Source: Ceratodon purpureus
Taxonomy: Eukaryota; Streptophyta; Bryopsida; Pseudoditrichales; Ditrichaceae
Direction: 5' to 3'
DNA length: 64,000 nt
Assembly (NCBI GenBank): GCA_014871385.1
Contig: CM026425.1
Location: 7,355,243 to 7,419,242, forward strand
Positions 41,161-52,729 of this stretch are shown here, one piece after another. Each line of letters starts with the position of its first letter. Positions within the stretch are counted from its first letter, which is position 1. The position numbers were made by a program, and so were the translations under genes. The notes below the pieces were generated by a model. That model worked only from the letters and a program-made list of their open reading frames with translations. It was not told the origin of the DNA and did not search any database.

Positions 41161-44074
41161 TATGTATTTATTTATTTATTTATTTTATATATAACATATT
41201 TTATTTATTTATTTATTTGGCATCACGAGGAGATTTTTTTGTTATTAAGGTGTAGTATCATTGAATGGAGGTATCAAAGAATTCTTATAAGTTTCGTGTG
41301 ATTTAATGATATGTAAGGGATTTTTTATTTATTTATTTATTTTTTAATTTTAAATGTGATTGTATGAAATATGCGTATATTAATTTTATTTTAATTATTT
41401 ACTAGTGGGAACCTTGCCGTTGAGCATATTGATGTTAGTTTAATGTTAAAAACTTTGATGGACTTCAAATAAGTGAATTGAAGAAATAAAAAATATATAT
41501 GAAATGTATTTATTTAGAAAAAGAAAATATACATTGAAGGCCTCAAAATTCCCACTATTTTATTTTATTTTTTGATAACATTCTACTAATCAATTCTTCA
41601 ACCTAGGCATTGACCATTGAAATGTATCCATTTTGTTTTAAAAAATACACCACAATGTTCGTATTCAGCTACATAATTCACATTCTGTAGGCCGGTGATG
41701 TACATATGAAAAACCTCTTTTGAAATTCCTATTTCTTGTACATCATAGTTTGTACTCTAAAGAACTAATCTTAATGTAGCATATACATTAATTGCTAAAC
41801 TACATTTAGCTAGTTCTAATCCATAGAAACTCATTAAAGAATAACCCATCCAAAGGCATCTCAATTCATTTGTTTCCATTTTCCTTTTTAATCCATATTG
41901 ATAATCGGATTGATGAAGAAAGTCAACTCTACATGCAAATCCTAATCACAAACACCTATATACATATTATCTCTTCTATGCAACAAGACATTGTCTTGAG
42001 ATAAATCAAAATTTATACTACGTAATCATTATGGCACCAAAAAAACATACCATCTAAAAAATGCCAAGATAATCGTGTATATAGTCGTTGAAACATTTTC
42101 ACATTTTCCTCGTCAATTCCTGGCAATGTACGTAATTTCTTATTACACTTATTAACCATATGTCTCAAAGTTTCGGCATTCGACCATCGCATATATCCAT
42201 GGACTTTGGTGGGATGGATAGCAACAACTTTATGAATAAAAGATGAACAAGTGGACAATTCACGTTCATTATGTCATAGCGTTTCTTTACAACAAAATTA
42301 TTAATTTTCAAAATAGTCAGTTTTTTCACCATCAACTATCGCCATTCATCTACTTCACTCCGAAATGCCAAAATCGCCTCCGCAAAGTCCTCTTGTGGAT
42401 CTACTACTGCTCCACCTTCCTTGAACTGAATTGTCATCAAATGTACACCATTCTACACATTGAACATTTTATAACACTCTTGCAGAAGCCGGCTAAAAGT
42501 AGACATCAAAACCAAGAGTCCACACTTGAGAAATGTAGACAGAATGTGAGATCCAACACATAAGGCTTAAGCTCAAGTTCCGCCGCTACCGTTTGCTCCG
42601 CAACATACTATACTTTGTACTCCAGCATACACAACGTTTTAAACTGTTCGCACTTCAAATTGATATCTATTCGTTGCTCTGTCATGACCCCTCTAATATT
42701 CATGCAATACTATTTCAATACTCTTGTTATATCTGTTTGATGACAACTTCATAAATTGCGGATATTTGGCGTTGTGACCGCTGCCAAGCCTTCACATTTC
42801 CAAAATTTGAAATCCAAAATCTGAAATTCTGGCATCTTGTGAAGAGGACAAAATGATATCTAAAAATGAACGTACTTTGGTTTTTAGTGAATCTTCTATT
42901 CTTAGTAGATATGCATCTCTATCCACTTGGAATATTCAAATCTAAAAATTTATTTCGCTTTTTGAAGATTCTATCTCGATTTGGAATAGAAATTTTTGTG
43001 GTAGATTGGAGGATGAAGGACATGATTCAAATGGGGACTAAAACCAATGAAGCGTAGAGTTAGTGGAAAAAGAAAACTATGTGTTTTGGTTCAACAATAC
43101 AAATCATCCATTTCATCAACATAATAATGATAAACATGAAGATTAAAATCATTCATTTAAATATCAAAATCACTAAATTATTGAGACCATTTCTAGGGTT
43201 TTTACAGCTTTTTCTCCTCTTTTATATACATTAATATATAAAAAAATAGGTATTTTAAAATGAAACTTTAAAATCAATTATGGTAAGAAAAGAAGTTGTA
43301 CAATTTAGAAGATAAATAGGAAAAAACGCATTGTATTAAGTGTAATCAATGATCTCTCGAAAAAAATCAATTGATTATATTAGAATAGTTAAGTGAAATA
43401 ATTAGAATTTTATAAGGTAAAATTATTTGTCTTTCCCGAATCAAGGACCATAATCTACAATGATCTATAAAAACCTAATTACATCATTTCCATCTATCCA
43501 TTATAAATAAAAATACCATTTAGAATAATACTTAAAAGAATTGTTTAAAAAGGAAAAAAAAAAATGATTTAGTTTACACAAACAAATCAAATTGATAAAA
43601 ATCATATGTGTAGCAATTGCGTAATTTTTGTTTTATAATACATTACTTTTGGAGATTAACATTGTATCTTTTTAAAAGTAAAGAAAATTCTACTCATTGT
43701 TGAATTTCCTTAATCTTATCAAAACCTTTCAATTGTACAATACCATTCGATGTCCTCAATTTTAATACCTGATCATTCTATTAAAATGTTATCTGTACAT
43801 ACATGGAAACAGGTGTTAATTCTATACTTTAAAAATCAATTCATAAAGATTTGGCTTTGTGGTTGAGAGTTTTTTTTAATAAAATTACAAATTTTAATGC
43901 AAAACTATTGCTTATAATTATAATTTTCAAATAAATTCATAATGACTATTCTATAATTAAATGTTTTTGATTATTGACTTAATTTTTTATTTTTTATTTA
44001 GAAATAATCTTCAATGATTTTATTTACTTTCTTGTGCACTTTCTTGGTCAATAAATATTAGCCCTATGTTTAAT
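40749..44074. other. AT-rich region with simple repeats and an unassigned coding remnant
   Basis: Contains microsatellites (see 41126-41215). On the minus strand at about 42.0-42.7 kb three frames carry protein-like stretches (around FKEGGAVVDPQEDFAEAIL, NKKLRTLPGIDEENVKMFQR and TVAAELELKPYVLDLTF) without a continuous reading frame. It looks like a decayed gene of unrecognised family. No other gene is supported. Confidence 0.45.
41126..41215. repeat. Microsatellites: (TA)n followed by (TTTA)n
   Basis: About 40 bp of TA dinucleotides then ATTT/TTTA tetranucleotides; another TTTA run lies near 41326-41345. Confidence 0.9.
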
Positions 44075-44278
44075 TCAATGATTGAAAATAAGATTATACC
44101 GATGTTCCCACAAGCTTATAAAATAGGGTGCAGATCGAATAGCCGCTACCCAAAGTGCAAGAACAGCCAAATGTTTACGTAATTGTTTTAAGGCATCGTC
44201 ATCATCACCATCATCATCTCCCGAGTCAAAAAATGAGTTGCTCTCTCCAGACTTTCCACCGAAACCAAAGAACTTCAT
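44075..44278 (-). CDS. TOM6: TOM6-type mitochondrial outer membrane import protein
   Basis: Small subunit that stabilises the TOM import complex in the mitochondrial outer membrane (family knowledge). A 67-residue ORF with genuine ATG at 44278. Residues 29-55 read ALKQLRKHLAVLALWVAAIR then SAPYFISLW, which lines up with the plant TOM6 core ALKQLRxHVALFGxWVxxIR then AAPYVL. The single TM segment is about res. 36-55. It differs from the usual 54-residue plant form by a Gly/Phe/Ser N terminus and a run of Asp (SGDDDGDDDDAL) before the core. It sits alone in about 8 kb of AT-rich DNA and appears intronless, so it could be a live gene or a retrocopy. The C terminus after EHR is not conserved and may reflect an unseen splice at CG|GTATAA. 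Confidence 0.75.
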   Translation of the reverse strand: MKFFGFGGKSGESNSFFDSGDDDGDDDDALKQLRKHLAVLALWVAAIRSAPYFISLWEHRYNLIFNH

Positions 44279-46971
44279 AGTGATTTATTTGTGTTACTAC
44301 AAGGTGATTAAGTTTTGATAAATCCACTTTTGTCTTGTTGAGGTTTACAAATGTAATTGTGCCAAACATAAAAGACAAACATCAAATTCTATATGTAAGC
44401 AAGATTAGAATTCCGTCGTAATTGAAAGGGAAACAAAAAAAGAAAATATAAAATATATTAAAAAACAAAACATAATAAGAAGATTAGCTAAAAGATGCAT
44501 CCTTTGGATATTGCATAATATGACCAATAGTCACTAAAGGATTTATTTATTTATAGGTGGATAGATGGTATTCTCACATATTATCTTTTTAAGTAATGAT
44601 AGTGAATGATACTATCAATATGGATTAACATTGATTTTTGAAATAGACTGTAATATTATTATGCCTTATTATTATTATCTTTTTCTTTAAAAATGAGGAC
44701 ATTTATTCCATTCTAAAGGAAGTGTTACAATCCATCAAAGCCCAACAATTTTAGCAATTAGTTTGAAGTAAATTTTAGAACTTGAATCCATCAACCACAA
44801 AAATCAGAAGACCATGAAAATTTATATGACGTTCTAGGAAAAATAATACTTAATACAAATAATTTAGAAGGATGAGTTAATAAAACTTTGTATAAGATTT
44901 ATGAATGTGTCCAATATAAATGGATAGATTTAATATAAGAGTATAAAATCTAAATTTGAATCTAGTAGTATTCACTTCAAAATAGATTTAATATAAGAGT
45001 ATAAAATCTATATTTGAATCTAGTAGTATTTACTTCAAATTTAATAGATTGTTTTCTACCTTCATTTACATAAATTATTTTGTAATTTTAAGTGGTGTTT
45101 TTGAAAAAAAAAATTCATATCTACAACAATTTCTAATATAAATATGTAAATTTCAATGCCTTAATCAAATTTTCTTTATGCAAAAACATTAAAAGAACCA
45201 TGTCATATTATTTTAGTATAATATAAATTTTTAGATTATATGTTATGATTTTTAATAATTTATAAATATTTAGATTAAATATAGATAAAAAGATTTATCA
45301 CAATAAGCCCATCAAAATAACCGTAATTTATGGTGATGCCTCGTCTTATTTACAAGAATGCCTTTTAATAATGATTTATTTGAGATTATCAAATCTAAAA
45401 ATTCATTTTTAGCCAAATCTAATTGAAAATCTAAAGTTCAATTGTATTTGGAATACTATTATCAAATATGATTAAAATGCTGTATTCGAATTTTAGTTAC
45501 AATGATATTGCATCTACTTGTGGAATATCTATGACCTGATGAAAACAATCCTTCTTATACCTTATTTATAAAAAAAAAAAAAAACTGAGTGAAATATTTC
45601 TTTTAACCAAATGGGAATAAAGGCACATTTTTTAGGACTAGAAATCTTATGAATTGAGAACTTGTTTATGGTAAAATAGATAATGTACAATACATAATGT
45701 TTAACATTTTTGCTCAAGTAAATTAAAACTTGTCATTTATTTGTCTCTTTACTTGGTCTGTCTTTTTATTATTAAATTCACATAGTTATTTTCCAAAAAA
45801 GTAAAAAAGGAATTATTAAATTATCTTATGTTGATTACTATTTCATAATCAAAGTAGACACATATGTCACAAGAATATGATTTTGAAATATATAAAGCAT
45901 TGAAAACATTCTATAAATTTGATAAAATATTCATAGTTTGTTTTGGATTTTTTTAAAAAATATTCTTAATTTTTAAAAATAATAACTAAAATTTCTTAAT
46001 AATTCAAAAGTGCACACTTAAACCTTTAAAGCATCAACTCAACAAAAATGGATAGATTTGGAGTTTGGTCCGATTCTTAGTAAATCAATTTTTACACAAT
46101 GAAGTTATAATTTTGGCAAAGTATAGACAATTATCATATCTTTGTAACAACACCATTCATGCTTCAAAATTCCTCATACTTTAGAAGATGTTCACTTTCA
46201 AAGTTTGAAAACACTATTTAGGCATGCTGAAATCTACCCAAAAATGCACTATATATGCTCATTAATCCTCAAAATCTGCCCAAAATTAATTGGATCATGG
46301 AGACTTCAAAAATTCACCAAAATTTGAGGTTTTACTTTTTTTCAACTTTGTTTTTTTCTACATATAAAATGGGTACCAAGATATATTTCACTGTTTGGAT
46401 TTTCAATACAATAAGTTTTGGCATGCCTTTTTCATTGTCAAAAACTTGCCTTTGTAGATGTATTTCAGCATACCCCCATGTGAAAAATAATGTTTTTCTG
46501 AAGGTTTTATATGTCCAATGAAGGTGAAATTATGTAGGCATGTACCTACTATTCATCTAGGAACAAGAATTTTAAGAGCCTTCATTCATATCTACTTGAA
46601 AAAATGATTTTTTTGACCCCCAAAACATTGTTGTCTCGTTGACTATAAAGGAAAAAAACTTTTTTCCAACTTCAAACATTATGATCTCACAAACGGTGTG
46701 GATTTTGTACCTAAGATCTGGTGTACATATACATGTAAAAGTTAGGTACAATATCCAATGATTACACTCTTCTAAATACATCACAAATTGAATTTTTCTA
46801 CCTTGCAATGAAACAAGGGAGTTTTAAGGGGAAATTGCAAAATTTGATGCCATAAACCTTAGGGGTTAAGGATATATCTCAAGTTGTTTGTATAAAAAAA
46901 CTTGTCTTCTATTTTCTTACACATAGTTTTCTATTTTTTGATTGATAGAAATAAAGCACATTATAAATATA
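44279..46971. other. AT-rich intergenic desert
   Basis: No gene supported. Contains a 58-bp tandem duplication at 44924-45039. Open frames near 46.26-46.8 kb are low-complexity and lack splice or family support. Confidence 0.55.
44924..45039. repeat. Tandem duplication, 2 x 58 bp
   Basis: Two adjacent copies start ATAGATTTAATATAAGAGTA and end TTCACTTCAAA / TTTACTTCAAA (44924-44981 and 44982-45039). They differ at only two or so positions, so the duplication is recent. Confidence 0.85.
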
Positions 46972-49286
46972 GAGTCGCACTAACTACCCCCCTACGAAGT
47001 CTACATTTCGCACATTTCGGGCAGGAGGGGGCTGCCCGGTACAGGCTGTCTCTTTCATGACCATCATGGGTCGCAATGGGACCCGACCTTCTGACAGTTC
47101 AGCCGTGACGACTATGCTAGCTGTCTTTCCTAGCCTTGCGTGGCCTATAGATGAGGTTCATTGATTTTTTGTTGGTCACTGTTATTCCACCCATGGCTTG
47201 TCTTGCAGTGAGGTTTCATGAAGATACTCCCACTTTCGGCAGTCACGATTCCTTCGAGGTTGATCATCATTGCAGGTTCTTCCATTATAGGGCCCTTAGA
47301 CTTCTTCTGTCGCTGCGGAGTTGAGCCACTACGACCTGCAACACACAATGTTGAGCCATCTACATCTGCAAGTAGGGACTGTAGAGACGACAAGGTCCGA
47401 CCTTGCTGTCTAAAGCGAAGGTAGTACCGAGGGAGGCAATGATCTTCATACGTTATCTTCATCTTGCTTTCCAAAGACATTTCGGATCCAAAAAGTCTCT
47501 TAAGGCGTTTCAAGGAGGTGGTACCACTCCGTAGCCTTCGCTCATTTCTTCTGTCCCCAGGTTCTTCCTGTCCTGCCCCTAAGTCGAGCTGTTCTCCTCT
47601 CCTATACCTTCAGCCTCTATAGTGACCGAGGATTCTTCCATTGCAGCTACACTTGTGACGGTTGCATCCGGCTCCGAGCTTGAAGATCTTGACCCCGACC
47701 CCTGTAAATATAGTCTTCTTCTTTGCTTCCATTCATTCTTCTTCTTTTTAGGTGTGCAGTGCTCCTCTCTAGCCATCTCCTTTCTAGAAGCCCACAGTCA
47801 AAGCTCCAGAGGGGCGGGGAATGTAAGACCTGCTGACTTCAGAATAATCCCAATGATCTTCTTGTCGCTATGATAGAAGGTTGGGTACATTTTCAGAACA
47901 AATCCAGATTTTCCCTCACCTTCCTTCCACGTTGAGCACTGGTTCTTGTGTCTATGGTAGGATAGACCATTTTTATCCGTAAAGTCCTCTTTGCAGTACA
48001 AACACCAAGACCAACGACTGTTATCATTGTAGAAATGATACCTGCAAGTGTAGTGCGATTCTACAACGAGTCGCTCGAACTCGTTCTCAGTATATAGGCA
48101 CACATAGTGCATCCTTCCCTACATCAGTGAATATCGATGTAGAGCCTCTCCTCCCATCGTGACACCTGAACTATTATCCCGACAGGTCTATGATGTACCA
48201 AATGCAGCCACTTTTCGAACCCTAACTCCTTAATTAGCTGATGATCTATATTGGCATTAAAGCCCTTACATAAGAACTTACCATCAACCGGCCTCCAGTA
48301 GTACCCTCCCAACTTTTAGACTCTGCGACGATCCCGATATCCACAGCCAAAGAAGTCATCGCGCCCAATGCTCTGTTCTCAGTAGACAAGTCTTTATGTG
48401 CATGAGTCGATGAGGCACCTGAGGTGAGTCGTCTATTCTGCCCATTGTCCTCCAACACTTTATGTAACCCCATTCCAATCAAACGATGTGCTATCCGATT
48501 TCTATTGTTGTCTTGCTCACAGTTTGTACTTCCATGCACGCTTTCTTGGCCATTTCCTTCGGTAAACCCTAAATCTTGATGTTTTTCCATACCTGATCTC
48601 CAAAGCACTCCAACATAGAAAAATTGCGTTAGTAAGCCCTAACAGTCTAGACTAATGCACTCACAACCGACCTTCCAACAGTATATAAAGTAACAACCTT
48701 GAACCATCCTTAAGCAAAGCCTAAACACCCTTAAGCAAAATCAATGATATGTTTAGATCACACCGTGTATCAATAAGATATTGAAATAAAGTTAAACAAC
48801 AATTGAAATACCTTGCAGCCGGATTCCTCGAAGTCTTCACACAGACCAATAACTCCGCATCTTCATTCAGGTGTTACGGCACACTCCAAAGCACCAAAAC
48901 ACATATTCCCCACGCCGTGTATAGCCCCAATATTCAACATCAAATAGTTCATGTCTACTACGTACTACAAGAAAGACAATGGAAATCACAAACACAAACC
49001 TTCACTACAGTTTTGCACCACAATGCTGAGCGGCAGCACAAAAGTTCACTTCAGCACAACCCTAAATTGAGAACAAGAGACGACAAGCACTGTTGTCGAT
49101 GAAGACTGATGAAGAAGCAAAGATGATAGGGTGTGGTTCTTAGATGATACTTCGTGCCAGCTGTAGATCGCGGAGATTGTGGAGCGGTGTCAGCAAGGGC
49201 CACCGGGGATCTGGAGGCCCCGGGGCCCGGCATTTATCTAGCCGCCATTTCGGAATGGGGTTCGTGGGGGGTAGCTAACGTCCAAC
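46972..49286. mobile_element. Mutator-like (MULE-type) DNA element with 9-bp target duplication
   Basis: ATAAATATA occurs immediately outside both ends (46963-46971 and 49287-49295), the 9-bp duplication typical of Mutator-like elements. The ends are imperfect inverted repeats: GAGTCGCACTAACTACCCCCC on the left and, inverted, GTTGGACGTTAGCTACCCCCC on the right, with the shared CTACCCCCC(T)ACGAA in exact register. The 2.3-kb interior is much more GC-rich than the AT-rich host DNA and carries minus-strand coding patches, one with a zinc-finger-like motif. No MULE transposase motif was recognised, so this is a non-autonomous or cargo-carrying copy. Confidence 0.7.
47145..48590 (-). pseudogene. 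Coding remnants inside the MULE-type element (zinc-finger-like)
   Basis: Minus-strand open stretches follow each other: 48590 (ATG, MEKHQDLGFTEG) to about 48300, 48312-48124 (GYYWRPVDGKFLCKGF, HHRPVGIIVQ), 48112-47798, 47776-47579 (ATG; lysine then serine-rich) and 47513-47145. The third contains CLYC then H-x-H and a final Cys (codons 37-59, 48004-47936), a C2H2/C2HC zinc-finger pattern. The frames change between patches and the gaps are too short for normal introns, for example about 47 bp between an IIVQ|GTGTCA donor and a TGATGTAG acceptor. This is therefore either a decayed gene or a gene with very short introns. Family not recognised. Confidence 0.45.
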
Positions 49287-49295
49287 ATAAATATA

Positions 49296-50740
49296 TAAAA
49301 CATATTCCATTAGCTTCTCTAAACACATCCATATATCTCAAGGAAGTTCTTTAATATACTGAAGATCTATAATACACTAGGTTTGTTAAAAATGTTCGTA
49401 AAACATATCTATTAGAAGTTTAGGCCTTTCAATCCTTTGGGAAATTCTTATCAAAATTTTAAATGTTATAGCTAAAGAAAAATTATAATCTATAACTAAA
49501 AAATACTTTTAGTAATATTCCTTCAACAACAAATACTAAAAAAAGAATATTTTATTACTTTAAATAATGTTCTTTTTCATGTTTAAAGAGTTATTAGAAA
49601 CAATACATCATACCATTTTATTATAGCAAAATTTTTGGAAATGGAAAGTTGAAGTACAAATGTCATTATAGAAATATTATCTAGACATATGAAGAGTTTA
49701 CATTGATATTGATACAGAATGAATTTCATACATTTTTAAAACTCCATTATCATGATGATTGCTTTTATTAAGAAAGTTATTTTTGGTAATCTCCATTATA
49801 TGGTCTCATGGTAAAAATAGTCACACCATTTCTTATAGTAGGTGTGACTATTTTTAACCTCACTGGGCCACCCAAATTTCATCTCAGGGTAACAGTACTT
49901 GCCAGTTGCCATGACTTCCAAAAAAATGACCATTATTTAGTGTTGTACATTCATACCAAAGGCCACAAATGGTTACCAAATTTACAAGACATGGCAAAAT
50001 CACAGAGATCTCCCTTTGGCCAAAAGAAAAAAATGCCAACGCCCTTAACATTGCATGAATGAGATTTAAGTCCTTTACGAGGACTAATAAAAAAAATACA
50101 CTCCAAAAGGGAATGCAAAAAATAATCCCAAATAAAAATGCCAGATAAAAATCAAATCATATTGCCTAATTACCGAAAAACCATGAAATAAAATTAGATG
50201 AATGATGAAAAATCCTGAAAATGAATATATAAAATTAAAATTCTTTAGAGTGATGACATGAAGTCCACTAAAATAACAAACTTCCAATAAAACTTCATCA
50301 ATTGTGGATGAAAACCAAACTTAATTTTATTTATTTCCAGAAAAAGTCAAATTTAGAAAATTGTTTTTCTTATTGCCGGACACAAAAATCTAAGATTAAT
50401 TAATTATTCCACCGAGGAGTGATGAAGCTGCCCCTAAAGCACGGTAATCACACACTGGGAAAGGGCAGATCAGGTCGCCCTGTGTACACATTAAGAAACA
50501 ATCATCAGGATAATCCAGTGTGAATTCGCAAAGACAACAAGAAAACTAAGTACTTAATCAAATCCTCCTCCAGTAAATTAGATTCAACCAAATAATGTCA
50601 GCAAGTTGCAAATCCACTGAGCACTCTCCAGATCTTTGAGATACACTACGACCCATCCCAACTTCACCGAGTGATCTGCAGCTGGCTCCACAACTTCTTT
50701 TTCATTTTTTTAATCATTCGTCAACAGATCAACACTTCAC
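49296..50740. other. AT-rich intergenic region
   Basis: No gene supported. A perfect hairpin lies at 49812-49856. Confidence 0.6.
49812..49856. repeat. Perfect inverted repeat, 16-bp stem
   Basis: TAAAAATAGTCACACC and its exact complement GGTGTGACTATTTTTA are separated by a 13-base loop. It may be the remnant of a small MITE or a structured transcript. No terminator function is implied. Confidence 0.8.
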
Positions 50741-51076
50741 ATGGCAGGAAGAATCCCAAACCTTCAGCCCCTCCGACCTCCGACCACCAAGAGAAAAAGT
50801 CAGAAAAGGGATGCCAAGCTTGACCTCTCCAGATCCAGAAAATTAGCATCGTACTGGCCGAGAGAGATCGATCGATCGATCGATCTAATTCATAGCATCG
50901 AGATAGATCGATCGATCTCGATGATCTCCCACCTCCCCGTCAACGAAGCTGATCATGAGCATGTCATGGAGGAGCCATCACATCGATCGTCGTCGGTCGG
51001 TCAAGTCCTACACCTTTTAGAACAATGTCAGAACAATGCTTCTACCTTTCATGCGAAGCAAGCAACAACTTCCTGA
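50741..51076 (+). CDS. Hypothetical ORF, 111 aa
   Basis: ATG-initiated frame (MAGRIPNLQPLRPPTTKRKS) with a basic N terminus and DRSID/IDRSIS repeats that simply translate a GATC microsatellite (about 50867-50918). No family recognised. The microsatellite in the middle argues against a conserved protein; coding status is doubtful. Confidence 0.25.
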   Translation: MAGRIPNLQPLRPPTTKRKSQKRDAKLDLSRSRKLASYWPREIDRSIDLIHSIEIDRSISMISHLPVNEADHEHVMEEPSHRSSSVGQVLHLLEQCQNNASTFHAKQATTS

Positions 51077-51151
51077 TCGATTCACCATCAGTCGCAAGCT
51101 TGGCATCACCGTGACACCAGTGCTCACCTCACCACGCCGTGCAGTTTTACC

Positions 51152-51427
51152 ATGTGTGGCAAGTTTGGTGCAAGGCAGTTGGCGAGCTCATCGATGATCA
51201 GCAGTGCAATTGCAAGGTGCCTGGCCATGTCAAGTACTGATGAAAGTGAAGTTTTGTTGCCCCACAAGTGTGTTGAGAGTCTTGTGACCCACCTTGAGCT
51301 CCAGCTCCCGGCCAGTGAAACAAGAGCAATTGTTGCGGAAGCATGCAAAGTAGGTGAAAGGGGCCATCATGAACAAGGAAAAAAAAGGAGCACATTCTGG
51401 TCCCTCCTGCGGCCGGCAGATCCATAA
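51152..51427 (+). CDS. Hypothetical ORF, 91 aa
   Basis: ATG-initiated frame (MCGKFGARQLASSSMISS) with a coding-like composition and amphipathic helices (SAIARCLAMSSTDESEVLLP, LVTHLELQLPASETRAIVAE) followed by a basic tail. No motif recognised. It could be a small gene or an exon of a larger one with the ORF about 75 bases upstream. Confidence 0.3.
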   Translation: MCGKFGARQLASSSMISSAIARCLAMSSTDESEVLLPHKCVESLVTHLELQLPASETRAIVAEACKVGERGHHEQGKKRSTFWSLLRPADP

Positions 51428-52299
51428 AATGTTTCTTTGACATTCGATGCCATGGGTTGGAAGACTTGTGGGGGAGTGTGGTCCTTGTGGAAGGGTTTTT
51501 ACGCTATTCCTTTTAGTGTTTGATTTTCTTTTTGATTTTCTACTCATTGGTTGCATTGTTGGGGAGAAGCGAAAAAGGATCGTGCTCGTGATACACATGG
51601 GTAGATGAATATTGGTTTTATGATTTTTTGAATGGTAGTTTTGATTTCTTTATGAGGTGAATTAAAGGGGGATTTTTATATTTCATGGTGGATATGTTAG
51701 TAGAGATGAGAGTGGATGTTGTATGATATTTAGTTTGGTGGTGAAGTTCTTTATAAATGATGTTGTTTATATGTTATTGTATGATATTTTATTAAATTGA
51801 TCAATGTTTTGTTTATATTCAATGTTAGTGATACTACTAAGATGATTTAAAGTAATATTGAACTATGCATTTAGACTCATTATAGATTTTTTAAATAATG
51901 AAACATATTTAGACTCATAATCATGGGAATTATCTCTAAAAGTGGTTTCATTGAGTATGTATTTATGGTTGATTGTCCTTGTACCACCATCTCATGTAAT
52001 TCAATGATATACCATTAATAGAATCATCAATTGTAGTATCTAAAACCACTATATATTACCATTCAAACGAACCAATGACATGACAAATAGGAGGAGGAAG
52101 TAATTGGTCGGCTAGGATATCATCATCAATAATAATAAACCAATGCTATATGACAATGTTGAGCCACAAAGTACTTTTCATTTTTCATAATTTTTTTTTT
52201 AAATTTCAAAATTTTTGAATTACAAAAAAACATTTTCTTCACGAAAACGGAATAAATTGAAGACTATCCATTGAAATCTTTGGAGAACCCGAAATAGGC
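51428..52299. other. Intergenic region
   Basis: AT-rich, no gene or element recognised. Confidence 0.5.
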
Positions 52300-52508
52300 C
52301 CTAAAAAAACATCCTAACTATAAAACATTGGTCCCAAGTTCATCAAGAAAAGTTCTCTGCACAAAATTTGGATCATAGAATCCAAATATGGCAAAAAAAT
52401 ATTCTAAAAAAGTGAATAGAACCTTAAATTTGTGATTTCAAGATTCTACATGTTCTACACTCTAAAAAAAGGGCTACTAGGAATTCGATAGGTATACATT
52501 AGCATGCC
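52300..52508 (+). repeat. Dispersed repeat, copy 2
   Basis: Same orientation and word order as 31000-31192, diverged by many substitutions. Both copies end with ATACATTAG(T/C)(G/A)TG near the edge of less AT-rich DNA. Confidence 0.65.
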
Positions 52509-52729
52509 TCCATGAAAACTATCTTCTTATAGAGGAATAATCTTTTTCCGAAGATAACAATGCTGGAAATTGCTCGGACTACTTTAAGTAGGTGGTAGCA
52601 CAGTCACAAAAACAAAAAACTGACAAGTGTGCTACCAAAATTGGCCCAGACATGTATCAAAAGACGTACAAAATGTAGGCTCATCTGCAAATTGTGGTGA
52701 TAGATTTCACCGAAAGCCTCCAAAACCCA

